Assembly: GCA_001599595.1 (NCBI GenBank)
Contig: BCHH01000003.1
Coordinates: 3,839,619-3,903,618, forward strand
DNA: 64,000 bases
Direction of reading: 5' to 3'
Source of the DNA: Beverwykella pulmonaria
Taxonomy: Eukaryota; Ascomycota; Dothideomycetes; Pleosporales; Melanommataceae
Made by a program: the position numbers and the translations under genes. The notes beneath the pieces are model-generated. The model ran no database searches and was not told the DNA's origin. It saw only the letters and a list, made by a program, of their open reading frames with translations. Positions 10,246 to 21,889 of the stretch are shown here, piece after piece. Positions within the stretch are counted from its first letter, which is position 1; each line of letters opens with the position of its first letter.

Positions 10246-13200
10246 GCTAACGAATCCCAACTCTCGTAGGTCTCTGCCTTCGTTCTGTGTCCAGCACCGG
10301 CGTCTTGGGGGAGGTATTCCGCGATATGTCTGCTTTTTCTTACACAAAAGTTCGCAAGAGCTAGGGACGAGAGGAACAGCTTAGAAGAACAGCTTAAGAG
10401 GAACAGGGAGGGACTCGAGCAGCATGTTAATGTCACTGACATCTTCTTATCCGGGCGCTGGCGGGGGTGGCTTCGTTAAAGACATGCTCCATGCTCCTGA
10501 GGCCAGGGGCGGACAGCGAAAGCGTCACCAAGCCAAACCCTCATTGTTGCACCCCCATTCTCATGCCATTTCGGCTTCTGCGCCCGCTGTCCGTGTCTGG
10601 CCGGGCATATGGGTCGTTGCTCTGCACTGCGCGCCCAATAGCAACAACACCAAGCCGCCACTATTATGTATCTCCAGAGCCTCTTTTCTGCGCCCTCGCC
10701 GCTAGTCGGAGACATCCGTCCCGCAACACCAGCATCAAACCATCTCACTCTGCGCTGGAAAAAACCATTTGGGAAAGTGCTACTCTTGATGCAGTGAGAC
10801 GTGCCGAGAGCCCAGGTCGGTCATGCGAGGGCAGCCTTTGCTGCACTGTCTTGGGATGTGTCGCGGCTGTGCCCACAATCTCTGTTCTCATATCTTTTTC
10901 GGCCTCAGAACCTATATTCCGTCTCAGCATCCAATTTTTTCACACTCTTCCGCGCGTGCGAAACCCTTGCACGCCCTGGAACCGAATATTTGGAGATTGA
11001 ATGTCTCGAGATCGTCTCCCCACACCCTGGGCATCTTGGCTGCGGCGCCCAACGCGGCGGGCAGCTGAGCTCGACGTTGCATTTTCTCACGACATCCGCG
11101 CCAAAACGGCTTTTTCTTTTTCTGGAATGTCGTACGAGCAGAGTTTTGTGGGCATTCAGTTGGACTATTTTCCACCTTCTGCAAATATCAGTCCAGTTAT
11201 CTCCTCGGCATTTGGGAGCGGTAAGAGCGGTGTGAAAGTTCCCCGCTTGCTCCTCCATGTGGTAAGCCGCCAACAACTTCGCTGCACACTGACTGGTGAG
11301 GATCTAGGATGAGCCAGTGAACAGGAGTGCATGTGTCACGTGTCCCAATGCAGCTGGCTCAAAAGGTAAATATACTCGCCAGGGCTGTTCCTCGACTCTT
11401 CACTTCGTGTCATCTTTCTGTCGAACCTAAGGATACTACCTCGACGACTTCATAGCTGTCGAGCGTTCATGAGTGTACCTTCCCCCATCTCATCAGAGAC
11501 TGCGCACATGGTAGCGTGCAGCCAAGACGAGCCCCAGAAACTACCTCATTCCAAAAACCCCCATCTTTTACTTCCATGGAAGCGTGCCCTTCTAAAGCCG
11601 TAAAGCTCTATCAGTAACACAATCGAAATAAACGTCGTATGATTTATCCTTTCGAGAGGCCTTTCTACTGGTCGCATGGCTGTGTGTGAAACGCCTTTTA
11701 CTAAAATTCTAGCTCGATTATTATATGGGTCGCAGATTAGAGAGACTGTATTCCACTAATGAGAGAATAGCTGAATCCATGTGTGCTCCTTTTGAAGGCT
11801 GTACTGTCTTCTTATCACACCACCTCCGTGTCTAGGTTGCCAGAAGAAAAGAGGGGAATGGAGCATCCCTAGGTGTCTTCAAGAGTAAGGGATGACGCGC
11901 ATGTATCCAGCATCTGCTCTCGAAAGCTGTCTCTTAGGTTGGCATACATCGTATTACAATGAAGACTCCTGCATCCTATGTCTTGTGGACGTTTTGCCTT
12001 AAAAACTTGGTCTAGAACGGCGCCACGAACCAATTCATGTGTTTCAGGCAGGGAGTACCTAGATCTGCGTGTGTGCCCAAAAAGAGCCTACATACTAATT
12101 CACGAAGAGATCGAACGAGCCAGACAAATGGCTGTGGCGCGATCGAAAGACATATTTTGAGACCTACATGGCCTTTCCCTGCTCTTTAGAAACTATCTCC
12201 TTCACCAACTCAAAGATTATCTTCGGTCTCATGGAGCAAAGGAGCTCTCTCGGGTACTGCTTCGGCATCCTGCGTTTGCGACAAGGAGACACACACAACC
12301 CCACGGGTTAAATTTTTCTCTTCTCTACACGACGTGTTCTCACAGCTGCCGAAAACCAGCGTCCGTGCGTATTACGGTTGCTCCCTGTGTGGAAAGGAAC
12401 ATACTAATCGCTCGTTCGTGGGGAGGAAAAAGGGTGAATAAGATCCACGAGTTTAAAACGGGAGGTTTGAAAATAGTATGACTGTCTTCTCATGGTGATG
12501 TGAGGGTTGGAGCTCAAGTGTGCTTGCGTCGCGAGCTAGAAGGAGCATTGAGACCTGAATATGAGACTGGTGGATGGGAGATGTGTGTTAATGTTTGAAT
12601 TTGAGGCTAGAATTGCGTTGGGAAGAGTATATGGCTGTTTTTCTTGCTCGGGTCTAAAGGGGGAGAACGTGGAAGAATTAGGATAGAGTTTATTGGTGGT
12701 GGTAGTCATCATTGATTCTGCCCTGTTTACTCTATACATGGTTCCTGTTCTTTGCAGGCTGTAATGTTGTAATGTGTTCGCAAGTGGTTGGTTTTATTAA
12801 GCTCCAATTAATCAGGAAAGACACATGGATACACTTCCTAAGCTCTTTTGGATTTCCATGACCTCCAAGCATTTTCCTATGGCGTCTTCTTAGAAACTCG
12901 CCTAAGGTGTTGGTTGTGATGAGTGAAAGAGTGCGAGCTTGTGTGAGTTTATATACACGCTGACCCTAACTCTTAAGATCTCCCTCCGAGTACGTGGATG
13001 TTCCGAGAGTCAAGGTATTTAGTTTCATGGCCTGTCCATATAACGGTTGCATTTCTCTGCACATGATACTACTTTTATTACACCACCTTCACAATCTTTC
13101 ACTAAAACTCCTTGCTGCACGGTACTATGTGAAGTGAGTTCTAGCCAAGGGGCATGCATGATTGAAATCATAATAATAAAAAAGCCAATGTCCCTCTTCT

Positions 13201-13519
13201 CTGTTGCTCGATTGAAAACTTAGAAACCACGCAGGGTGTATTGATATAAAGCCTTCTAAAGTTGCAAAGTGTGTTGAATGCTGAGAAAATGGGCATAGGA
13301 TATTGGTTAGTATATTGGGGCGTTCGATTGAAAAAGCAGCTCTATGCATTCGCGATAGCGTGCAGAGTCTTGATTCAGCCACAATATTTGGCCACTTGAT
13401 AGAGGTGAGGCCTTCATCAAAAGACGCTGTATTTAGACTAAACTAATCAATCGCATAAAAACAGACCTTTATACGCCGAAAACATCAACTTCCACTCCAG
13501 ACCTCTAACTCTCACTCCT
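10246..13519. other. gene-poor intergenic region upstream of carbonic anhydrase
   Basis: About 3.3 kb with no supported gene apart from a marginal 44-codon ORF listed separately. It will include the carbonic anhydrase promoter. Many short open frames overlap on both strands between 10.4 and 11.3 kb without domains or good splice sites. The stretch 12.4-13.4 kb is AT-rich. Confidence 0.45.
11469..11603 (+). CDS. marginal 44-residue ORF
   Basis: ATG 11469 to TAA 11601-11603. The peptide is hydrophilic and Ser/Pro/His-rich and ends PWKRALLKP. It follows a pyrimidine-rich leader (TCGACTCTTCACTTCGTGTC) that resembles a fungal transcription start region. No signal peptide or homologue is recognised. 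It is listed only because the leader and ORF sit together in an otherwise empty region; chance is likely. Confidence 0.15.
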   Translation: MSVPSPISSETAHMVACSQDEPQKLPHSKNPHLLLPWKRALLKP

Positions 13520-14030
13520 ACGACCTCTTCAAACGGCGAGGACTGGAACATTTGGCTGGGCCACTGCGGCATGGAAATCCCCAAACCCACTCTAAAACTC
13601 ACGTAGACCTCATTCTCAACCCCATATTACTCTCCCACGACAAACTCTCCATCAGTGGCAGGCCCTTGACTCTATTATTTGACTAACCATCGCACACGCG
13701 CCTCTTTCGCCATGTCTACATCCCCGTCTGCCCCACCGGGTACGCAGTCTCGCAGCGAGACGCCAGACGCATACTATACGAGCTCTCGGTCAGAAACTAT
13801 ACGCCCGAGTATGATGATATGTTGAGAGAGATGTGCGACGGGAAGGAGATGCGAGAGCAGAAGTTGACGCAGTCAATGGTCTTTGAGCAGGAGAGGGCGA
13901 GAGGATGGGGAACGCGGAGAGCGATATTAGTACCAATGATGATTTATGGAGGGCGAAGGGTAGAGTCGAAATGTGACGTGGAAAGGGGTGGGTGGATCAG
14001 TGGCCTAGCGAAAACTAATATTCCCGACTA
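13520..14030 (+). pseudogene. relic of a family-25-type glycosyltransferase
   Basis: Fragments in two frames resemble fungal GT25 (LPS-type glycosyltransferase) proteins. Frame 2 from 13520 contains NGEDWNIWLGHCGM, matching the conserved DWDxLWLGHCG block, and hits a stop soon after. Frame 1 from 13726 contains VCPTGYAVSQRDARRILYEL, matching the family's C-terminal block (C-T-x-x-YAVS-x-x-GARRLLYE), continues through NYTPEYDDMLREMCDG, and then decays. At least one frameshift and several stops separate the blocks, and the N-terminal half is missing. I read this as a decayed gene rather than a spliced one because the in-frame stops lie inside the conserved blocks' spacing. The family call is from memory of the motif. 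Confidence 0.5.
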
Positions 14031-14085
14031 AAAGTCGAACTGAATACTTTCCTAGCCCACCCTCCCCCAAAGTCTCACCTCTATT

Positions 14086-14241
14086 ATGCAAATAGCCCTT
14101 GGAGCTGGTCTCGGCCTTGGACCCCTAATTGGTCTTCTCGGGATCCTCGCCGGCCTTTGGATCTGAAAATCTCGACATAAGAACGCCTCATCGTCTCCTG
14201 AGGTATTGATTCCAAATATTTCCGAGTCACCAGTAACATGA
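14086..14241 (+). pseudogene. possible broken end of a membrane protein
   Basis: From ATG 14086 the frame encodes a Gly/Leu-rich hydrophobic helix (ALGAGLGLGPLIGLLGILAG), stops at TGA 14164-14166, and continues open in the same frame with a basic-serine cytoplasmic-tail-like stretch (KSRHKNASSSPEV) to TGA 14239-14241. A transmembrane helix plus short tail is how many fungal wall-sensor or mucin-like proteins end, so this may be the 3' remnant of one interrupted by a stop. No upstream ectodomain was found. Confidence 0.25.
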
Positions 14242-15077
14242 TTGAACTACCCAAGAAAACCACACAATCTATGATGGGGCCTACCCTTTTCGTGTAACTG
14301 TTCTGCTCTGAATTGACGTTCTTTCTTGTCCTTTAACCTCAACTTGACCATTTATATCCTCAAAAATCAAACCATTGCTTTTACGAATGGAGTTTGCCAT
14401 TCTCTTGTTGGTTTGCTGCGCATTTCCATATGTAAGTGGTTCCAATAATGTACTAATGAAGAAACGCGAGGGCGTAGACTGGTCCCAGAACCTGCTGATT
14501 GCAAGGCTTCTCACTAATCATCTAATGGAAAATCCACAACGAATCTGCACGCTGCTCCATCTGCTTACAAGGCGAAACCGAGCTTCAGATCCATCAGCAC
14601 TCGTTGGGGGCCCGTTTCTAGTACGAGTTATCGGGCCAGACCGGCCCAGTGGAATTACAGTCGCCTATTGTTGCGAAGTCGGGGGAGCTGGAGTAGGTAG
14701 GAATACTGCGAACATTGGTGGTGATGAATTAGCGTGGGTTACTTGCAGAATCTACAATATAACCCACGTCTTGTTTAGAAGATTGTAGCAAAAGACTGTT
14801 TTTAAGATAGCTAAAAGGGATGCAACTACCAACAAATTTCACAACACGTAAGACCTCGAACTCATCGTATACTCGTTTATCGTCGTTAAATTCTCCGCAC
14901 CCCACAGGACAGCAATGAAAAACCTTAACCTTTGCGCTACAAAAGACGTACTGTTTCCAGTCCGCCTTACCGTAAGCGACGAGAAACATTTTCTACTCGC
15001 CTACTCCGCAATCAATCGGCTCCGAATATTTGAAATCCGTTACCAAGTTTGGATGCTTGATGTTGGGGAGCCTGTAA
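14242..15077. other. intergenic, downstream of the NRAMP gene
   Basis: An open frame from ATG 14386 begins with a signal-peptide-like segment (MEFAILLLVCCAFPYVSG) but continues for about 115 residues without a domain or a regular cysteine pattern. The opposite strand is equally open. I do not regard it as supported. The rest shows nothing recognisable. Confidence 0.35.
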
Positions 15078-17265
15078 TCAAGCAACCCCCAAGCCAACTA
15101 GGACCAACAACGCGATATTCATAACCACAATGACTCCCCAAATCACCAGCGCAAACGCCGTTGTAATCCAGTGATTTCTCATCTGGAAAAATTCGTCCCC
15201 GGCACCGTCAATCTCACCAGTGGACTCGGTAGTGCTATTGACAGCTACCTTCATGTACTTCCCACGGCAGGTGAACCATATCAACGGAGCGCTGACAAAC
15301 GGCAAGATAATGCTAAGGACGACCTGTGAGCCCTCAAGCGCCTTGCCTAGGCCTTCGCGACCTACAGCGCCAGCAATGATGATGCTGGGGGTGATACTAA
15401 TGAGACGCGTGATAAGACGACGGATCCAGGGTTTCACGGTCCAGTTAAGTTGGCCTTCAGAGACTATTTGACCGGAGATTGTGCAAACAATGCCTGCTGA
15501 AGTACCTGATAGGAGAAGAGCTAGCGCAAAAAGTGTCCCAGCCACAGGTGCTATAGAGCTTGAAAGCAAAGTATGAATCGAGAAAAGATCGGCGTTGTCG
15601 GCTTCAGGGAGGCCATGTAGAGATGCTCCCGCCACGATGAGAATAGCGCTGTTTACGAAGAGGGCAAAGGTAAACAAGGAGACTGCTAACTCGACAATGC
15701 TGTATGACATACATGCTTGGATCGCAGCTAGAGAGGGTTTGTATTTGATTTCATCGTCGATGGAATCGGTTTTGAGAGTCTCGGTAGTACTGTTGGCTTC
15801 GTCAAATTCACGAAGGCGAGGTTGGACGATGCCACTCCCTAGGTAAAGACTGTGAGGCATGACAGTGGCTCCGAGAATGCCACAAGATTGGTAAAGTCTT
15901 CTGATTGTTAGTTTACGCTAAGAGATCATGCGTAGGTCGGACTTACGCTTGTGACTTGATGAGGGTAGCAGAGGGAAGGTAACCTCGGAAAACATCACCC
16001 ACTGGTGCCTTGATTTTACTGAGCTCGAACGCAAAGCAAATAACGACACCGAGCACGAGCACCATAACGAAGAACTCGAATGCCCGTAGAGTACGCATCG
16101 AGCCGGACGGGCGGTAGAAAATCAAAATTATGAGCACATCGACGATGGATATGGCGCATCCAGCAACGAGAGGAACTTTGAGGAGTATGTTGAGAGCTAT
16201 TGCAGTACCGATGACCTAGAAAAGTCAGTATATAGGAAGCTAACTGAGATAGATACACACCTCGGCAATGTCAGTCGCAATGATGGCACACTCTGCAAAG
16301 AAATAGAGGACATAGTTGAGCCACGGTGGGAGGTTAGCCTTGCAATTTTCAGCGAGGTTCATTCCCGTAACGGAGCCCAATTTGATGCACAGGGACTGGA
16401 GGAAGATTGCGAAGATGTTGGACATCAACACAATGAAAAGAAGTTTGAATCTGAATGAAGCGCCAGCTGCAACATCAGTAGCATAGTTGCCTAAGCAAGG
16501 AGTTAGCTTTCTGAGTGCACACAAATGTTCCAAGGCTGTGATAGGACCTGAAGCGCACTCCGGTAAGGGCACGTGACCTAGGAAACCCCGCCGAGGTTAC
16601 ACATCATGAAATGACGATGCGGTGGCAAACTATTTGATCTCGGGAACGCTGGTAGACAGTAGTCCCCAATTCAGAGACTGAAGAGCTGAATTCCATATGA
16701 CTAGGCCTATACGCTCTCTGTTGGTTTCACCTTCGAGCGACAATTCCAGAGGTGAATGAGGAAAAATCCTTTTGCCAGATACAACAGTCCTTAGTAGAAC
16801 TGAGTTGACCTCTGCCTGGAATCGCTTACCTGGGTCGATATACGCAACAGCAACCATAAACCCAGGCCCAATGAACCTCGCATACTTGCGCGCAACCTTC
16901 GCCATTTTCTGACGAAACCCCCGAAAAGTCGTGCGCTTACAGCTACTCTCTTGGCCAGCGCCTCGACTTGAGCCCGAGGGAGCCTCGACCGCAGCGCCAA
17001 GGCCTTTTCCATCATCAGTCATGATGTTGCCCTGACCATCGAGCGCTTTCAGCTTGATATTATCTTCGCCTTCGGCAGTTTGGCGCTCGCACGTTTCTAT
17101 TTCTGTCGTGGGCCCGTCGGCGGGATCTATACAGTGTCCACGCTGGCGTCTTGCATTCGCTATGTGGTCTAGGTCCGCCCTTGTCGTTGCGTCGGCGTTG
17201 AGGGCGTTGGGGTTCTGGTTGTATCCGTCTATGTCGATGGGGTCGACGCGTGAGGGGCAATTCAT
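15078..17265 (-). CDS. NRAMP-family divalent metal ion transporter
   Basis: This is a proton-coupled importer of Mn2+/Fe2+ and related metals, on the plasma, vacuolar or endosomal membrane. Four exons give 585 residues: 17265-16830, 16490-16261, 16215-15947 and 15900-15078. Residues 1-120 form a hydrophilic cytosolic tail. The family's metal-binding motifs are intact: DPGN in YIDPGNYATDV (144-147, split by intron 1) and MPH in GATVMPHSLYLGSG (326-328). About 11 hydrophobic segments follow the NRAMP pattern. It is closest in wording to the yeast Smf1/Smf2/Smf3 proteins; I cannot tell which. Intron 1 is 339 bases (16829-16491), five times the local norm, and the junction is supported because YIDPG and NYATDV are contiguous in the family. 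Confidence 0.93.
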
Positions 17266-18494
17266 GGCTGCGACGGTAGTGGAGAGGCCTCCACGCCAGC
17301 TATGATGAAGCGTAGAGGAGGTCTAGTGACGGAGGGAGGATAGAGGAGCAAAGAAGAGGTTGTGGTATGTTGGAGGGCGGTGAGCATTTGTGAATTGCGT
17401 GGGGTAAGCGGAATGATATACAGGCTAGTGACGCCTTTCGGTTTTGAATCCTGGGCTACGGGTTTGCCCGATAGGTTGCGTCTTGGGTGCGTAGCCTGCT
17501 GATTTGCGGAAGAGAGCTGACCCGTAGGTGTCTTCATAGTCGGTGAATAACTTAAAGAAGCTTGGAGCTTGGATATTCGAGGTGTCACGCCTATCACAGT
17601 GCGCGCCATTCGCCCGCTAGAACATTCTACTTGTTGTAGGCGCACTGCCAACTGTTCCCAGTACAGTCCATGCACTCTTGACGCTAAACTGAAAATAGGC
17701 GACAATGGCACCAGTAAAATCAGTCAAAAATTCTTCCTCTACGGACGCGGAACAAAGAGACCTGGCAAGCCTCACGACAGCCGAGGTCTTGATCTGCAGC
17801 CCGCGTGTGGCGTGCATGAACATGTTGTTGACGTATCGGAGCACAAAGTGGGGACATGTCAGAGATCCCAATACCTTTCTTGCATGTTATAAGTGTGACA
17901 AACCATCAAGGACAATCGCCGCTGGATATTTGTCACATTGAAGGCATGAGAAAAAGGAATAGGATCTACGAAATGATATCTGTATTCTAGAAAACAGGCG
18001 CTAGCTAAAGAGGCAAGAGACAATTGTATCCTCCGAGAAAATGTTCCGCCATAACTGTTGGGTTGCGCGCATTGGTTGGTAAAAAAAAAGGAAGAATTCA
18101 TCCCATCATCAATCATGCAGCCACTCCCGCCACCGAAATGGGACACTAGCCCGAAAACAACTACCTACATACATATCCTGTAAAAAGCCTCGTAGAAATA
18201 AATGAACCTTCGTTGAAGCCTCGCTCACAGCCACGACATCTGCGGGCTTGACAGACGATGATTTCGTTTGCCGGCAGTCCAGTAGAGAAGACAGATTCCG
18301 TGTGCGCCCCATGCAAGGAACGGTTAGAGCCGTTCAACGTTCCCTTCCCAATAAACCCAAGAAGTGCTGCAATGACCCGGTTCGCCGAAAAATGTTGGGT
18401 CATGATCCGCCCGTAGAAGTGAAGGATTGAACAGAAATATCGTCTCCGAAACGCCGAAAGCAAACCAGCCTCATAATGCAGCGAACCTAAATAA
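17266..18494. other. intergenic: NRAMP promoter and CDC24 3' flank
   Basis: Both flanking genes are on the minus strand, so this holds the NRAMP 5' region and the CDC24 3' untranslated region. Short frames on both strands have no recognisable product. Nothing else was seen. Confidence 0.5.
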
Positions 18495-21400
18495 TCAACG
18501 TTGACAGAACAGTTCAATCTCCCCAAGCTGTTGTCCGCCTGTGTTTACGTCTCTTTGCTGCTCTTTCCACGTCTCGAATGCTGTTTGTACATCCTCATCC
18601 GATTGGATACTGACATAATCGTTATCGTCTAGGTACTTTAGCTTCACTTGTCCCTGGCTCAGAGAAACGCTAGTCGAACGCTGAAGCTTTGCATCAATCC
18701 GATCCTTCAAAGACTGGAAGCTAATGTTCGTGCTTACGACCAACGTCATTGTGCTCCCAGCTGATGGACAGTGCACCTTGACCTTTAATTGTGTTGGAAT
18801 GTTAGACTGTCCATCCTGAGGTCCGGGCGTCTGTGATGGCAAAGGGGGTGACATCGTGCGTGAATCCATCGATGCTGGGGTCATAGTGCGCTCGAAAGAA
18901 GAAGCTGGTGTCATAGTCCTTACCATAGGTGCATGGCTAGGATCGCGACGGGCTGGTCCACCAAGATAATCAGAGTTTGCTAGCTCTGCGGCGGTTCGTT
19001 GCTGCACAAGACGGTCTCTTTGAATGGCGGGAGACTGCGTGGCGGCTCGCGCTGGAGGAGGGCCGTTCGGCGAATTGCTCTGGCTGCGATTGACAATAGC
19101 AGCGTTATAGGCATAATGTGTTGGGAACGGAGGGACCTCTGGCACAGGTGGCTGCTGTCCATTGGGTAGCCGGCGTCCTGGAGCATTGGGAATATGAATG
19201 TCGGGACTGCTTGCAGCTCTCAGACGGCCTTGTGACATCATTGCCGAACCGGCATTTGGAGGAAGTGAAGGCCGTTGCATAGCACGGTTACCAGAGTACG
19301 CAGCAGGGCCCATGGAACCCTCGCGAGACAAATGACTGCGAGATGGTGCAGGAGCTGTGTACCGATTGTTTTCATCGTGATATCCATTGGGCGGCGCCTG
19401 CCTAGGAAATGGAAAGGTTCCTGCAGATGATGAACTCGTGCGGGCGTTTGAATAGGTTGACATTGGGGAATCGGCAGTTGGGGAAAAGTACGAGTCTTGG
19501 GCTCCAGATTGTGCAAGTTGCTGCGTGCGTAGGGTCAGCGGGGCCTGAGACGGATAGCCGATAGGGAAACGTGGCGGTGGTACCCTAGGATCGAGCTCAT
19601 TCGTTGGAGGTCCGCTGTCGCCTGTTGTGGATCGTGAGCGTGGGGGGGCACTTGAGCTGCTTTGCCGGATGCCATAGCTATCTTGTGGGTAGCCAGGAAC
19701 CACAGTGTCTAAGTCCTCGTCGTCTCCGTCGTCATCATCTTCTCGGTAGGGGTTCTCAAGCACTTGGCCTCGCATGTAGTTGAACTGTGTGTCTGACGGC
19801 TTCGACTGTGTTGTGTTGCTGCTGGATCTTGAATGGTCCATCCAGGTGCGTCGTTGGGTGTCAACTTGGCTGGCCCATTGTTTCATTGTCTCTTCGGATG
19901 TGAATTTTATGATGAAATTCTCAATGCCAGGGTCGGCTTTCCAGAATATCTGGCACGTGAATGATCCTGTAATTCGAAAATTAGAACATTGAAATACTGA
20001 CGGTATCGACCTTCACCCTTACCTGGCTTTCGAAGCGATATTGTTTCCGTGACGTTTTGCATGAAGATGCGACCTTTAAGTTGTAGCTTAGGCTTCCCAT
20101 TTTTGTTGGTCAATGGTTTGTTCATCATCCGATTCTTCTGCTTGTTCGGGTTCATCTCCTTGCAACACAGTAGGATCATCTCGAAAAGATATATCTTGTA
20201 CTAAAAGGTCTGTTAGCACTAATTCTTGGAAGGCGAGCAACACCAAGCAAGATATTGTACCGCATAGGTACTTGCTCTGTAGGAAACTCTTTGGAACCTA
20301 CCTCTCTTTCCTCGTTCTTGACGTTCATACCATCGCCTTTTAGAACGGTGAACTGGCCGTGCAGGAGTAGGTCGCCGAATCCTTCGATTCGATGGCCTTT
20401 CCAGTCCTCAACCAAAGTTTTGAGCTCTTCAACCGCTTCAGCCCGTTCTTCACGAGCAATGGCGGCATTAATTCTTGATAGTACGGCTTGTGATACCTCA
20501 ATACCCTTGGTGAGATCCTCTTTCAATGGCTCACTCAAATCACCTTTGTTACGCAAGTCCTAGACAAGGTTTGATCAGTATTGTGACAGCGCATATAGAT
20601 ATAGAGCCATACCTGAAGTAGCAGAGGGTATTTGGTAAGCCGCTGGAAAGGCTTCAGCAGGAAGGAGGACAAAAGTGGAGCAGATTCGACCATCTGTTGC
20701 ATCTCGGTCGTTCCGCCGCTTTCCTTCAATTTGTCAAAGTTTTGCATAACAAGCTCCTCGCACTTCTTTTGATTCGCAATGTACGGCTCGTAGACTTTGA
20801 AGGCATCCTTGTACAGGACAAAGAGATTCCCCCAATTTTGTTCTGTGACGGGCTGAACATTGGTCTGTTCGACACGGATCAAGAATCGGCGTTGAAAATC
20901 TAGGAGGGCGTTCAGATTGAGAAAAATATCGTGCACGATATCCCCAGTAATAATTCCCTTCTCTTCAACTAGCTTCTTAAAGGATTGTAAAAGCTCTAAA
21001 TGTTGTACGTAGGTCCGCTCTGTGGTTACCAATTCGTTGATGATGTGTTCTCGCTGAGTTTTTTTGACGGTTGAGATCATGGAAGCACCCTCGGGAATCT
21101 CGGCTTCGGTGGTGATGATGCCCATCTGCACCAGTATATCTAGTACGCGGTTTACAACATTGGTCACCTGTGGGAAGGTTAGTCCAACTCCTTTAACAAC
21201 CATCGTCTAGTGATAGTAGTGATGATCGTGGTTACCTTCACAAATCCGGTTGTGTCATCGCCATATAAGTCGCTGAGAATGAAGCATTCCTCCGAGGGAA
21301 ACTTGAGTTCGTCCACACATGCTTTGATGAACTTGTAGGCGGCTACCTGCGCTCTCTTTTCTGCTTTTTTAATAGCGTTCATGTCCACGGTTAACGGATC

Positions 21401-21889
21401 TTTTGGGCCTAATGCATTATACACCTCCATCAGTGGATAGCCTCGGCGAAAGCATCGCCAGAGCAGTGTTACAGGATCGTCATCGTCGTCGGCATTTGTC
21501 TCCTCCTCATCTAACCATCGGTTAAAGCCAGGAATCAAACGCAGGCGCATTTGGAGGTTGAGACATCGTTGGAACAGCGAAGTGTCTTTGCCGGCGCGCT
21601 TATTGAGGACACTATTGGAGGCTTCGACGGGGCCGTCGTTCATGGATGTCGGGATCTGGAAGGCGGAAGTCTGCTGAGAAAAGAGGGTCGACGTGGTAGT
21701 GCCTTGAGTGGACTGGGTGTCGCGCGCGGTGCTGTGTGAGTAGCTAGAGTACTGACTCTGGTAGCTTTGGTGGGACATGAGGGCTGGGCCGGCGCCGCTC
21801 GAGGTCATTCGCGAGTGTATAGATGGAGAAGGCGAAGGCTGATGGGAAGTATGGGCTCTTGCAAGTCCGGAATGAACAGCAACCTCCAT
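18495..21889 (-). CDS. CDC24: Cdc24-type Rho guanine nucleotide exchange factor for Cdc42
   Basis: It loads GTP on Cdc42 (and Rac in moulds) at hyphal tips to set polarity, working with scaffold Bem1 and its PAK kinase effectors. Five exons give 1048 residues: 21889-21236, 21167-20613, 20559-20272, 20200-20023 and 19966-18495. Domains in order are: a calponin-homology-like N-terminal domain (about 105-215, with LWRCFRRGYPL); the DH catalytic domain (about 245-430, with REHIINELVTTERTYVQHL and LLKPFQRLTKYPLLLQ); PH (about 445-620, with YKIYLFEMILLCCKE); a long Ser/Pro/Gln-rich linker; and a C-terminal PB1 domain (about 960-1048) with an acidic OPCA-type stretch (YLDDNDYVSIQSDED) for binding Bem1. 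This order is diagnostic of Cdc24. A DH-domain intron falls at LLLQ|DLRN. Confidence 0.95.

Noticed and set aside
14386..14788. Signal-peptide-like ORF (MEFAILLLVCCAFPYVSG)
   Set aside because: The hydrophobic start is suggestive, but the rest has no regular cysteine pattern or domain, and the opposite strand is also open.
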